The notes beneath the pieces are model-generated. The model saw only the letters and a list, made by a program, of their open reading frames with translations. It made no database searches and had not been told where the DNA came from. Position numbers and translations under genes: made by a program. This document shows positions 16,045 through 26,590 of a stretch of DNA of 64,000 nucleotides, one piece after another (the stretch's first letter is position 1; the number at the start of each line of letters is the position of its first letter). Source of the stretch: Paenibacillus sp. W2I17. GTDB lineage: Bacteria; Bacillota; Bacilli; Paenibacillales; Paenibacillaceae. The DNA is taken from NCBI RefSeq assembly GCF_030815985.1, contig NZ_JAUSXM010000001.1:2542001-2606000 (forward strand), given 5' to 3'.

Positions 16045-19000
16045 TTAATTCAGGTCTATACGTTGGCCGTTAATTTTAATATTGCGATTAGCTTTGATTT
16101 CAATATCACCATCGTTTTTCATATGAATGGTTGAACCAGCTTCTGTTTTGAAAATAATTTCTTTGCCACTTACTTCAACTGGTCCGGATTCAGACTCCAT
16201 AACCACTTTGTCATCCATGAATTTCAGACTTCTTCCTCTTCCATTGGATTGTGCCGAATATAACAGTTCGAGGGACCCATTGGGTTTGGTTATTAGACCT
16301 TTACCATATTGCCTTGCGTCTCCCTCACCCATACTGATAATCGGATAGGCCGTCTGTCCATCTCCTTCAAAATACAGCTTCATTTTGGTCTTGTCTGTCA
16401 TTCCATAGACCATCACTGGCCAGCTGGTTACATCTGTTGTCATTTCACCAGATTGACTGGCATTACGCCAATATAACTTACGCCCATCTGATAACGCTTT
16501 ATGCGTACCCGTTCCCGCCTCAACCATACTCGTCAGAAAGGTTAACTCTTTCCCTTCAATCTTGATGTAGTTGGACCATCCTTGTACTGCTGCGCGCGTC
16601 AAAGTTGAAACTTTGCCAGAAACGATTGAACTTATGAAACCATCCTCTGCAGTAACCATCGTTGCTGCGATCAGTTCTGCATCGATCGCTCCCGCACCAA
16701 CAATGTCCCATTGATTCATGAATATCTTACGTTGCTCCGAATCAATCAACAGCGTGTTTTGATTATCCGTTATCTTCAGCTTTTTGAATTTAGCAGTACC
16801 GTCCATGGCAATGGATGCAACAGCATCTTCAAACTCTTCTGCGCCAGCCCAGAATCCTTTCAATGGGAACATTTTCATCACACCTGCTCCATCTCGCAAG
16901 GTTAATGATGATCCTTCGATCTGGCCATCTTTGAACAAAGAGTTTTGAATCTCTGCTGAATCTGCATAGAGTTTATTCATCCAAACATTTCCGTAATAAT
17001 CCGCATGAAAAGGAGCCCTCGCCCATACACTGGACCCGAGAGCTAAACCATTTTTATCTATTGTAAAGACCTGATCATCCACGCCAGCTTTGACAAACAG
17101 ATCACCATCAAGCGAAGTACCGAATGTTTTATCTGCAATCCCGTTACGAAAACGTTCGATAATGAATCCTTCATCCGCTGTCATAGAAACGCGATTAACT
17201 TTGGTCGTATCATTACAGTTAGATGAACCGTACCTGTTCAGGAAAAATCCAAAACTATCCGGTTGCTCCGATAGCAATCCGAGCTTAACGACTTCACGTC
17301 CACAACGGTCATCGATCATCAATCTGGACCCCTCAATGGTAAACACACCTGTTGTATCCCCTATCACAACCCGCTGACCCAGAATGATCTTGCCCAGCAC
17401 CATTTCAGCAATCAGTCCATCTGCCGTAATGGCCGTTTCATATCTCAGCCCCCCTGATCGTGTCAGGCCCAGTGCACCATTTGTCAAACGTAGAAAACGT
17501 AATGGATCATCCGGATCAGTAATGGTAATCCCCTTGTTGTTAATATCCACTGTGTTGTTAATGGACATATTAATTTCATTTGTAACCTTATTCCAGAATC
17601 GGTCGAACAGCTTGCTCATATCAGATGAATCAACAACAGCTTGACCCCATTTTATCTTATTGGTATCAACAATGATCGAGGTGTTCTTGGTTTCATTTAG
17701 AAACTTCTCAATGCGGGTAGATTCATCATTTACATTTTTAATGTTGGATAACGTTAGACTGATGGAAGACGAATCATAGTTATATTGAATCTCACTAATA
17801 CGGGCGGTCACCTTAATACCAACTGATTCATATTTCACATTGACATAATCCCCAAGATTGAGTTTATCCCAATTAAGCTGCTCCTCCACAATCTCCAGAA
17901 AGTTAACAATATCTATATCCACAGATAGTTGAGGTACCTGTAGTTCCCTGAATTTTTCGAGAGCTGCCTCGTACAGATCCTTTTCATCAATGTACTTGTC
18001 TTCATTAAATTCTCGTTCAATAACAAAGTAGTTGAGCTCCTGTAACTGCTCTGAGGAAAAGTTGTTCTCGGCCGTTAATAAGGTCTGTAGCTGTGTAATT
18101 TGTTGCTTAACCGCTATAATCTTGCTATTCAGGTTTGAGATTTCGACCTCTTTCAGGGAGATCTGGTTCTTTTTCTGATCCAAACTATATCGATCCACAA
18201 TGATAGCTTCATTGGAAGAGGTATCGTATTCACCAAGGCTTATGGTGTTTACCTGAATGAAGCAACTTGCTGCACCCCCGTTTAAACTCACTGTAACCGA
18301 GTCAGTTCCCTTAGATCTGGTTAGCATCGTCCATTTTCCAGATACTGTATTGACCCATGTTCCATTCACTGAAATGGATACTCCAGCAGCAGGCTCAAGT
18401 CTTATCATGACAGCATATGCATAATCTGAGTTAAGTTGAAACGTTCGAGATGAGTTGCCCGAATGAGTATATTTTTCAAAAAACATTTTATCAGCAAACT
18501 GTTGGGAAAGTGTCACTTCCTCCAAAACAGCCTCGTCGTTTTGCAACTTGTTCAGATCAATCTGTAATGGAATCAGATCCTTTTCATACTGTTGAAGCTG
18601 AGCCAGATACTGATTGAATTTCTCCTTGTTAGACTCAACTAGGTTATTGTAATCAAGTAAAGCATGGCATAGTCCATCAGACATCCAAAGACTTGAAGTA
18701 ATGACTTTACGAGAAGAATCGCGTTCAAACGGATACAACCAGTATCCAAAATTCTCAATATAATTTTGTCCTGTAGGATTCACTTTCTGAATTCCTAAAC
18801 CATCTCTGCCACTGGCATATAATCTCGTAACCATTTCCTCAGCACTTGTCTCTCGATTCATGCTTTTTAACAATTTCCCATAACCTACGGTGAGTCCTCG
18901 ATTAATTCCCGTTAGTTCTGGCTTGGTCATACTGATTAGTCGTTTTTCTGTATTAAAATGAACAATCGCGTTATATGTCTCTGCTACCGAGAATACAGCC

Positions 19001-19497
19001 TCAAGCACACTGTTAGATGAAAAATCGAATGTCCTGTAACTTAATTTAAAATCGGCATCCAGGTAATCAATGTTCCAAAGCGTGTTGGCCAGCAGTTCCG
19101 TCAGCACTTGTTCTGCATGATACGATTCTGCAAAATAACTATGGATACGCTTGTCTGACAATTCCCTGGCTAGTGAGTAACATCGGACGTTTAGCATGTC
19201 CGCATCACCCAGATCATCCCCTAGGCTATTTACCGTAAACCACTCTATCTTGGTACCTTGCACCATTTTTATTAAATATCGTTCTTTGATCAGATCTACA
19301 TTTTTGTTTCTGCGCAAGACATGGGCAATATCCAGCTGGTACGGTATAGAGAACGATAACTCGCTAACATCATTTAAGCGTAAACTCATGGAGTCATGAC
19401 AAATCTCACTCATTTTGCTAATGATCTCCCGATTCGGTTTTGCTAAAAAATATTGGGGCTGTATAGGCTTTCTAAGATAATCTATAACACCTGGCAT
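16045..19497 (-). CDS. Tail-associated tip protein (Tal/endopeptidase-tail-like) with needle-like end
   Basis: 1150 residues, ATG after AAAGGAGTGAAGCCGA. Residues 1 to about 390 match the layout of prophage tail endopeptidase / Tal proteins (gp27-like hub): an N-terminal beta barrel, RYLIKMVQ, YSLARELSDKRI, a helix AEQVLTELLANTLW and a second barrel. Two coiled-coil parts lie near 290-330 and 440-520. Residues about 530-600 have DYVNVKYESVGIKVTARISEIQYN, a typical hub strand pair. The C-terminal 30 residues (IHMKNDGDIEIKANRN, IKINGQRIDL) repeat short strands as in VgrG/gp5 needle ends. It should form the central fibre of the tail tip. No protease motif is certain. Confidence 0.7.
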   Translation of the reverse strand: MPGVIDYLRKPIQPQYFLAKPNREIISKMSEICHDSMSLRLNDVSELSFSIPYQLDIAHVLRRNKNVDLIKERYLIKMVQGTKIEWFTVNSLGDDLGDADMLNVRCYSLARELSDKRIHSYFAESYHAEQVLTELLANTLWNIDYLDADFKLSYRTFDFSSNSVLEAVFSVAETYNAIVHFNTEKRLISMTKPELTGINRGLTVGYGKLLKSMNRETSAEEMVTRLYASGRDGLGIQKVNPTGQNYIENFGYWLYPFERDSSRKVITSSLWMSDGLCHALLDYNNLVESNKEKFNQYLAQLQQYEKDLIPLQIDLNKLQNDEAVLEEVTLSQQFADKMFFEKYTHSGNSSRTFQLNSDYAYAVMIRLEPAAGVSISVNGTWVNTVSGKWTMLTRSKGTDSVTVSLNGGAASCFIQVNTISLGEYDTSSNEAIIVDRYSLDQKKNQISLKEVEISNLNSKIIAVKQQITQLQTLLTAENNFSSEQLQELNYFVIEREFNEDKYIDEKDLYEAALEKFRELQVPQLSVDIDIVNFLEIVEEQLNWDKLNLGDYVNVKYESVGIKVTARISEIQYNYDSSSISLTLSNIKNVNDESTRIEKFLNETKNTSIIVDTNKIKWGQAVVDSSDMSKLFDRFWNKVTNEINMSINNTVDINNKGITITDPDDPLRFLRLTNGALGLTRSGGLRYETAITADGLIAEMVLGKIILGQRVVIGDTTGVFTIEGSRLMIDDRCGREVVKLGLLSEQPDSFGFFLNRYGSSNCNDTTKVNRVSMTADEGFIIERFRNGIADKTFGTSLDGDLFVKAGVDDQVFTIDKNGLALGSSVWARAPFHADYYGNVWMNKLYADSAEIQNSLFKDGQIEGSSLTLRDGAGVMKMFPLKGFWAGAEEFEDAVASIAMDGTAKFKKLKITDNQNTLLIDSEQRKIFMNQWDIVGAGAIDAELIAATMVTAEDGFISSIVSGKVSTLTRAAVQGWSNYIKIEGKELTFLTSMVEAGTGTHKALSDGRKLYWRNASQSGEMTTDVTSWPVMVYGMTDKTKMKLYFEGDGQTAYPIISMGEGDARQYGKGLITKPNGSLELLYSAQSNGRGRSLKFMDDKVVMESESGPVEVSGKEIIFKTEAGSTIHMKNDGDIEIKANRNIKINGQRIDLN

Positions 19498-19523
19498 TCG
19501 GCTTCACTCCTTTCTCCAAATAT

Positions 19524-19548
19524 AAAAAGGAAGGGCTTCTGCCCTTCC
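19524..19548 (-). terminator. Terminator after the tape measure gene
   Basis: GGAAGGGC-TTCT-GCCCTTCC (19529-19548) is a perfect GC-rich stem with UUUUU behind it on the minus strand. The next gene begins 27 bases later. Confidence 0.85.
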
Positions 19549-22500
19549 CTAAATGGTTCTCCACTTTAATTTGTTATTCAACGCTTCTTCGAATTTCCCA
19601 AGCAAGTTCATTCCGGTATCGTTATCTTTAGCCATAATTTCAACTTTATCAATCTGGATTCGGTTATCCGTATTTCCGGCAACTCTATTCTCAGAAAATT
19701 TGAATGTACTGAAATCAAGACCGGTTTTGATTCGATCTGTGATCCCCCGAACTACATCTACAATCTTCAGAAGATTGGATGTATCCGATTGATTCAGAAT
19801 CAACTCTTTCTCATGGGCAAGCAAGAATTTTCCTCCTGCAAACGACGGAGTCATACCACCAGTATTCGCTGAAAAGATATTTAGCTTAGCCAGTTCCGCA
19901 AAGCTATTGTCAGGAAATTTATATTTGTCCCGGTATCCCTGGTTCTCCTGTTGCAGTTTTTTGAAATCCTTCTCCAGTTGCTGATATTTATATGAGTCTG
20001 TATTATATAAAGACATTTCTTTTCGGATTTTTTCAGCTTGATCCTTATTACTCAAATAATGTGTCCATGCTTTTCTTGTTTCCATCGTGCCTTGAATTTT
20101 AAATTCATTGGCTGATCCACTATTATTGTTACCCTGTGATCCTGAATCGGATGATGAATAGTCTCCTGCTTTAAATTTCCCTATGCCTTCCATCGATTGC
20201 TGAAAGTTGTACGTCATGTTCTGCATTTCTTGAGAGGTTTCAAAGGCATGCTGCTTAATGCTAGCAAATAATTCGTTATACCTGTCTCCTATTTCGGTTA
20301 ATTTTGCACTGACGACTGCAGCATCATTACTCATCAATCCTTGCTTCAAATCATAAAAATACTTTTGGTCCTCAAGGATGTCCTTGTAGTAACGTTCTGT
20401 TTTCTTCTTCTCATCATCCAGATTAGCTAGCGTTGCCTCATGAAGATCGCTATCTTCTTCTTTTAGCTTATCTGTGTAGTTCTTATGATCATCAAGTTGG
20501 TCTTGTAGTCCCTGCTTAACAAGTTCTCTTTCACGATCACGTTCGTACTTAGCGATTTCTTCATCTACGGTTGAGAGTTGCTCTGTCAGATCTTTTCGTT
20601 TTGCCTTAGCCTCCATGGAGTTATCCAAAGACAAAACGTTAAGTTTGTCCACAATTTTCTGACGTTCGTTCTTTTTCTTGGTCAACTCTTCCTCATAATC
20701 GACAGAAGAATTTTCACGATCCAGTGCTTTTATCCGTGCATTAATGTGCGTTTCGAACTTCTTCTGCTCATCATCCAGATGTTTATTTCGCTCTTTATGA
20801 CGTTCGTCTTCAGCCTTCCGCTGCTCATCAATGGCATCGATAGCAAAGTCACGCTGCTGCTCAATGACTTTTTTGAAATCTTCAATAATTTTGTCTGCGG
20901 CATTTTCACGCAAGGCTTTTAATCTCTCATTTACGTCACTCATCGCTGAATTGTTGTCTATTAGCGCTATGTTTAAATCTTTCAGCATATTGGTATATTT
21001 TACGGTCTGATCAGCGTTTAATTTGCCACCTGAAAGTAGATGCTCAACATATTTAATCTCTGCTTCTGTGATACGGTTTTTCTCTTGTAGAAAAGGTATC
21101 TGGCTTGCAAGTTCCTTATTATATTCTGCAGATCCTTCCGTCATGGTCTTCAATTTTGCATTTGAAAGAGAAACTAGATGATCTTGTTCCGAAAGCTTGT
21201 CATTATAACTTCCGATATATGAATCTATCACTTTCTCTCTTTTAGCATAAATTTGAGATTCATCCTCTACGTTATTTGATTCCAGGTCTGCAATTTGCTT
21301 ATTATACGTTTCTGAAGTTATTTTCTTATCTTTAAGCAGTTGCTTAATCTTGGCTATCTCTTGCTCTCTCAATTTAATTTGTTGACCAACATAACTAATT
21401 TGTGATTGTTCTTCTTTGCGCCATTCATCAGAATTAATATATAACATGGATTGTTTACTTGTGGATTTTGCGATCTTTGTCTGTACTTTATCGATTGCCA
21501 ATTCGTAATATTCAGTCCAGGAATCGATTAGCTTGTACCGATTATCGTTTTGTAGGTTAGAAATATCTTTTAATTCATTCTGCTTCTCTTCTACTGCTTT
21601 ATTCTTTTCATCTAACGTCGCTGGTACAATTACGGACGTATTACCTTTACTTTTTGGGGTGGATGATTCAGAGTTTATAGATGCTACTCCCGAAATAGAA
21701 GCATAGTTATTAAGTACATTGGGAACGTATTTTTTCGTCTCATAAAAAGGAATATTATGTATTTCACCATTATTAATCCATTTATTCACATTCCCAGGAC
21801 CCGCATTATACGCAGCCAGAGCATGTTCAACATTACCTTTATACATTTTTAGAAGATCCGAAAAGTATTTGGTTCCCCCTTTAATATTCTGTTCAGGATC
21901 AAAACTGTTTTTTACCCCTAATCCTTTGGCTGTAGGAGGCATTAACTGCATAAGTCCTGATGCTCCTACCGGAGACATGGCATTAGGCTTGAATCTGCTC
22001 TCTGTTTGTATAATTGCCGCAATCATATTCGGGTCGACCTTATACAGCTCAGCATACTTGTTAATATAGTTAGCATATTTTCCTGCGTAACTACCTGTTG
22101 TTTTCGCTGCAGTAAAAACGCTCTCAGATGTTGCATCTTCTGATTGCTTGGTTGTTTTTATTTTGGTAGATACTAATTTCTCCGGGTTCTGTATACCTTT
22201 CTCAATAAGGTTTTTCTTCTGTTCGAGTAAAGAGTTTTCTTCCATCAAAGATTTTCGATATGCAGCTGAACTGGTTTCCATATTCTTTTGTCTGTTGTGA
22301 AGATCATCCAAGGATTTATCTACACCTTGAATTTGTTTCTGAAGTTCGGTCAGAACCTCCGTGGTTTCTGTATATGTGTTATTGGCTTGTTTGGCGGAGT
22401 TTGCAGCCTTATCAGAGGTCCCCGCGTTTTTCTCATTACTAATGCCCAAAGAATCCAGTGATGATGTCAACGCACTCATAGTGGCATTTGTGTTATGTAC

Positions 22501-25500
22501 AGTTACTAAAAATTCTTCATAAGGGGCTGCAAGATTCTGGAGATCCTTATTAAATTTGTTACGCATCCCCTGATTTTCAGTTCCTAATCCTGTGTAATCC
22601 TCAACTTCAACGTCTGCAGCCAGTTTTAACCTGACTTGGGCTTTTGCGGCATTTAGTTCCGCAACCGTCGTAATGGCTTTGATTTCAATTCCCCAAGCTT
22701 TCAGTTTACTTGCCAGTACTTGGTTATTATTAATCAGCTCATTTTGACCTAGCAATTCTAATGTTTTGAAATAATCAACCTTGGTTTTCTTCAAGTTTTC
22801 CAATGCTGATTTTTCAATTGTATAGCCATCTTTGGTTTGTTTCACATGCTTAGCAAGTTCGGGATACTTCAGAATTAATGCATTCATCTCATCTGCAGAC
22901 AGAGACTGCCCTTTGGATAGATCATGAATAACAGAGTTCAATTTGCCAATCTCCGAGGTAACACTATTGACCTCACTGGTGAATTTACTTAAATCGGTAT
23001 TTACCTTGATAGGTTCCTCTAATGGTGCTAAATTAATCTCCGCAATTGCTTGATTAACTTTATTTAACGTATCAATAGTCATATCACCAACGTTAGGCAA
23101 CTGCTGTAGAAAAGCCATCGCTTCTTCGGGTGTTTTAAATTCTTGATTCTGGAGAGCGTTAAATATTTCTTTGGCATCTTCACCAATTTCCGTAGCTGTA
23201 GCTTCACTTTGAGCAGCCATTTCAACATAGATATCGACAAACTTTCGGGTTGATGCCTTAACCTCTATCCCTTCTGCTTCTTGTAGATCTATATAGCTCT
23301 GATAAGCTCCTTTGATCGCATCGGCTTTAATATTAATATCTTGTTGGAACTCTTGATTTAAATCGGCAAGTTCTTGACGCAATTCTTCATATTTTTGAGC
23401 AGCAAATTCACTTTCATTTACAGCCTTATTGTAATCAGTCTGATTATAATTTTCTGGACCCATCCGATTATATTTCTTTAATTCATTTTGCCAATAATCA
23501 TAGGTGTCAGACTTGTATTTCTTTACTTCTTCTTCCTTGTTTTTAATTTCTTCTTTATTACCAGTTATTCTTCCCTCAATGTCCCTTGACTGTTTGTTAT
23601 ATGCCAATTCAGCCTTGAATCTTTCGTTCTCAATTTCTGTCTCGAGTTGTTCGATTTTCCCTTTAATTGCTTCTGTATTCTCACTCAGAGATTTGGTCTG
23701 ACCATTAAGTGACTGAGTTGTAATTCCGTATCTGGTAGACAATTCACTTTCAAGTTGAGCAAGCCTTGTTTTTTCTTCATAATTAAGCGAACTCTGGTTT
23801 GAGAGTTCCTCATACTCTGCTGATAACGATTTCAAACCATTGAGATCGTATACCTTCTGATTCAACGCTTCTGTTTTATCAGAAAAATCCTCGGTGGCTT
23901 GAGTCGCGTTTGAGAACTTATTCATTAACCACTCTAAACCGGTACCAATTAGCGCAAACACAAGTCCTACACCAGTGCTAGCTAGTAATGCCTTAAAAGA
24001 ATTTTTTAATATAGTAAGACTCATGCTCAACGCTTTGGTACCCGCACTCGCTGCAATAGTTGCAGCAGGAATTCCCATTAAACCAAGAACGGCCTTCGCA
24101 ATCTCCATTACTAAAATTCGTAAAGACGCGCTTAACAAACCTACGGCCATGCCTAAGAGACCAAATAATGCAAAGCTGCTATTTAGTTGTGCCATCCAGT
24201 TCAGTAAACCGGTAACAAGTGAAGTAATGGTGATAATGCTGTCTGATACTAATGCGTTACCCAGTGCTAGTGTGAGTGACTCCCAAGCGGTCTGCATATT
24301 TTGAATTCGTGCGCCGAGTGACCCCATATATTGCTCATTATCTTTCATTGCCGCCCCTTGGGAATGAAGGGCTGATTCCGATGCATTCACGGATGTTTGC
24401 CAATTCTGCATCAACGCAGTGAACGTTGTTGTCTGATCTTGTCCTGCCAAGCTGAAAGCCGTATTTTGTTGCTGAGCTTTCGTTAACTGATTCCATTTTC
24501 CCGCCAGTTCATCCAGTACCGTGATCACATCTTTGTCAGCTTTGGAGATCCCTACGGATTGTAGAGCCCCGGCAGATTGTTCATCTGAGCCAACTCTAGT
24601 ATATATCGCCTTCAGTCCTCGTCCGACGACATCTCCACTTTCCCGAGTAATACTGCTAATAGCCGCTGTATTTCCCAGTAGCTCCTCAATCGAAACTCCA
24701 AAGGATTTGGCTGCTGCGCCAGCTGAAGTTAAGGATAATGCCAGATCCTTACTTGAAACACCGTAGTTCCCACTAACCTCCTTGAGCTTATCTGCAATCC
24801 CCATACTCTTATTAGCTTCGATGTTAAATACAGCCATTGCCCCAGTAAGCGTATTTACCGAATCACCTGGCGTCAAGTTGGATATATTCTGAAGCACACT
24901 TGCAGCTTTCCCAAGACTCAGTGTATCTGACTCGTTAAATCCCTGATTGGCAAAGCCGATTAAATTCCCGTTCACCTCAGACATGCTACGTCCCGTAGAT
25001 TGAGCAATATGGATACTACCATCCATCATTCGATCTTCGTTGAATGACTTCCCTATTGTTCGTCCTAACTGATTCATCTGACCATCCATTTGAATGATGG
25101 ATTGAACTGCTTTCCTTAAGACATCCATGGGCTGAATCAATGAGGTTACATTTCTCATCCATCCCCCAGCCATGGTTGAGGCACCCTGCATAACTTCACC
25201 CAAGGTTTTGATTTCTCCACCTGCTGCAGAAGACGAGCGCGTCGTTGCTTTAAGCTGCTCATTGACTCTAGCTAAATGCTCCGCAGATGCTTTATAACCA
25301 ACCGTAGACATGGATGAGTTAAGCGTCAGCATCTCATTGCTTAGTGATCTTAACCCATTGGATACCCTTCCATTCAAACTGTATTTTTGACTTGCCTGAG
25401 CGATTCTTTCTTCTGTTTCCTTAATGGAATTACGCAGGTTTGTATCCATTTTTGCATTCTGTTGTAGCGCTTGCTGATGTGCTCGATCTTTGGACTCGTT

Positions 25501-26100
25501 GTTTCGGCTTGTTTGCTGTTCCAAAGCTCTGCGCGTGGCCTGTTCTTCACTGAGAATGATTTCACGTTGCTGGTTCAAACGGTTTTGTTGATTAAGGATA
25601 CGTTGCTGTTGACCTACACGCTCCATCACTTTATCGTAATTTCTTACTTCACCGTCATTATTAGTATTCACTGTAAGAAGTTGACCTGCATCATTTTTAT
25701 ATGTTTTAGAGTAACCGGTAATTTCACCTAATTGATTTTTGTTTGCTTTACTCTTGGTCACTGTATAGCCTTCTAGTTCTTGTTCCAGACGTTTAATAGA
25801 TTTTCGTTGTTTCTCATAAGCTGCTGTCTCAGCATCCGTCATATGGCGCTGACGTTCTTGAATCGTCTGAATACGTTTATATTCATCCATTGAACTTTGC
25901 ATCATCAATTGATTCTGAACCATGGTACGATTCAATCTGTTCATGCCCTCTGCATAAGAGTTGATTCCTTGTACAAAACTTTGATCAAAATCTACTTTGA
26001 CCTCAAGTTTGTTCATTTTATTTGAAAGTTCTCGAAGGGCCTTATTCAGATCTGTAATTACTTGATTGGTATTTATATTCAAATCCAGTTCATTCTGCAT
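19549..26100 (-). CDS. Tail tape measure protein with lytic transglycosylase (SLT) domain
   Basis: 2183 residues, ATG after GAGGAGCGATGC. Residues about 300-520 form a TP901-type tape-measure core (QMDGQMNQLGRTIG, GFNESDTLSLGKAASVLQN, SSKDLALSLTSAGAAAKSFG). A hydrophobic stretch at about 625-735 is expected for tape measures that insert in the membrane. Residues about 1335-1460 are a soluble lytic transglycosylase domain with a catalytic Glu in IIQTESRFKPNAMSP, then GASGLMQLMPPTAKGLG and AYNAGPGNV. Large parts are coiled coil (about 1500-1950). The length predicts a long tail if scaling rules hold. A GC-rich terminator follows the stop codon at once. Confidence 0.9.
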   Translation of the reverse strand: MQNELDLNINTNQVITDLNKALRELSNKMNKLEVKVDFDQSFVQGINSYAEGMNRLNRTMVQNQLMMQSSMDEYKRIQTIQERQRHMTDAETAAYEKQRKSIKRLEQELEGYTVTKSKANKNQLGEITGYSKTYKNDAGQLLTVNTNNDGEVRNYDKVMERVGQQQRILNQQNRLNQQREIILSEEQATRRALEQQTSRNNESKDRAHQQALQQNAKMDTNLRNSIKETEERIAQASQKYSLNGRVSNGLRSLSNEMLTLNSSMSTVGYKASAEHLARVNEQLKATTRSSSAAGGEIKTLGEVMQGASTMAGGWMRNVTSLIQPMDVLRKAVQSIIQMDGQMNQLGRTIGKSFNEDRMMDGSIHIAQSTGRSMSEVNGNLIGFANQGFNESDTLSLGKAASVLQNISNLTPGDSVNTLTGAMAVFNIEANKSMGIADKLKEVSGNYGVSSKDLALSLTSAGAAAKSFGVSIEELLGNTAAISSITRESGDVVGRGLKAIYTRVGSDEQSAGALQSVGISKADKDVITVLDELAGKWNQLTKAQQQNTAFSLAGQDQTTTFTALMQNWQTSVNASESALHSQGAAMKDNEQYMGSLGARIQNMQTAWESLTLALGNALVSDSIITITSLVTGLLNWMAQLNSSFALFGLLGMAVGLLSASLRILVMEIAKAVLGLMGIPAATIAASAGTKALSMSLTILKNSFKALLASTGVGLVFALIGTGLEWLMNKFSNATQATEDFSDKTEALNQKVYDLNGLKSLSAEYEELSNQSSLNYEEKTRLAQLESELSTRYGITTQSLNGQTKSLSENTEAIKGKIEQLETEIENERFKAELAYNKQSRDIEGRITGNKEEIKNKEEEVKKYKSDTYDYWQNELKKYNRMGPENYNQTDYNKAVNESEFAAQKYEELRQELADLNQEFQQDINIKADAIKGAYQSYIDLQEAEGIEVKASTRKFVDIYVEMAAQSEATATEIGEDAKEIFNALQNQEFKTPEEAMAFLQQLPNVGDMTIDTLNKVNQAIAEINLAPLEEPIKVNTDLSKFTSEVNSVTSEIGKLNSVIHDLSKGQSLSADEMNALILKYPELAKHVKQTKDGYTIEKSALENLKKTKVDYFKTLELLGQNELINNNQVLASKLKAWGIEIKAITTVAELNAAKAQVRLKLAADVEVEDYTGLGTENQGMRNKFNKDLQNLAAPYEEFLVTVHNTNATMSALTSSLDSLGISNEKNAGTSDKAANSAKQANNTYTETTEVLTELQKQIQGVDKSLDDLHNRQKNMETSSAAYRKSLMEENSLLEQKKNLIEKGIQNPEKLVSTKIKTTKQSEDATSESVFTAAKTTGSYAGKYANYINKYAELYKVDPNMIAAIIQTESRFKPNAMSPVGASGLMQLMPPTAKGLGVKNSFDPEQNIKGGTKYFSDLLKMYKGNVEHALAAYNAGPGNVNKWINNGEIHNIPFYETKKYVPNVLNNYASISGVASINSESSTPKSKGNTSVIVPATLDEKNKAVEEKQNELKDISNLQNDNRYKLIDSWTEYYELAIDKVQTKIAKSTSKQSMLYINSDEWRKEEQSQISYVGQQIKLREQEIAKIKQLLKDKKITSETYNKQIADLESNNVEDESQIYAKREKVIDSYIGSYNDKLSEQDHLVSLSNAKLKTMTEGSAEYNKELASQIPFLQEKNRITEAEIKYVEHLLSGGKLNADQTVKYTNMLKDLNIALIDNNSAMSDVNERLKALRENAADKIIEDFKKVIEQQRDFAIDAIDEQRKAEDERHKERNKHLDDEQKKFETHINARIKALDRENSSVDYEEELTKKKNERQKIVDKLNVLSLDNSMEAKAKRKDLTEQLSTVDEEIAKYERDRERELVKQGLQDQLDDHKNYTDKLKEEDSDLHEATLANLDDEKKKTERYYKDILEDQKYFYDLKQGLMSNDAAVVSAKLTEIGDRYNELFASIKQHAFETSQEMQNMTYNFQQSMEGIGKFKAGDYSSSDSGSQGNNNSGSANEFKIQGTMETRKAWTHYLSNKDQAEKIRKEMSLYNTDSYKYQQLEKDFKKLQQENQGYRDKYKFPDNSFAELAKLNIFSANTGGMTPSFAGGKFLLAHEKELILNQSDTSNLLKIVDVVRGITDRIKTGLDFSTFKFSENRVAGNTDNRIQIDKVEIMAKDNDTGMNLLGKFEEALNNKLKWRTI

Positions 26101-26123
26101 TCATGCATCGCTCCTCTTATAAC

Positions 26124-26151
26124 AAAAAGGAGCAATTCAATGAATTGCCCC
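26124..26151 (-). terminator. Terminator overlapping the chaperone stop codon
   Basis: GGAGCAATTC (26129-26138) pairs with GAATTGCCCC (26142-26151) with one mismatch, followed by UUUUU on the minus strand. The tape-measure ATG is only 24 bases further, so its mRNA must pass this stem. Confidence 0.75.
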
Positions 26152-26561
26152 TATTGTGCGTATTGTTCGAACTGTTCACACAGTTGGTCGTAGACATCCG
26201 CTGTTTCTCCCTCCAACTGCAATGAACAATTCTGCAGGATTCGGTACATCGCTTGTAACATTGGCATACGTTCAGCATTTGACTCGATCATCACTTGCTC
26301 TTCCAGTAACTCCTGCAACTCTTTTTGAAGTATTAGTGAGTCTCGTGGAACCATGCTGCCATTTCTCATGGCAAAACTGCCGTCTTCATTCTTTAACATG
26401 TGTTGATCTTTCAGCTCTTCCATTTCTTCATGAAACTGCTGATAATGTTCAACCAATAGTTTTTTAAACCGAGTCCGTATACGGCTTTCCTTGGCTTCCA
26501 GCTTGAGCTGGTGAAGGAATACAATGTGTTTTTCCAGATTTGCTTTCAAAAACACTAACAT
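26151..26561 (-). CDS. Small tail assembly chaperone-like protein
   Basis: 136 residues, ATG after AGGAGAATACTC. Mostly helical and charged (LEKHIVFLHQLKLEAKESRIRTRFKKLLVEHYQQFHEEMEEL is split here into shorter helices), with no recognised domain. Position between the tail-tube gene and the tape measure, together with a second small gene just upstream, is the classic place of tail assembly chaperones (gpG/gpGT in lambda). It has its own ribosome site and a frame separate from its neighbour. Assignment rests on synteny. Confidence 0.5.
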   Translation of the reverse strand: MLVFLKANLEKHIVFLHQLKLEAKESRIRTRFKKLLVEHYQQFHEEMEELKDQHMLKNEDGSFAMRNGSMVPRDSLILQKELQELLEEQVMIESNAERMPMLQAMYRILQNCSLQLEGETADVYDQLCEQFEQYAQ

Positions 26562-26590
26562 GAGTATTCTCCTTTTATAGATGTATTTCG

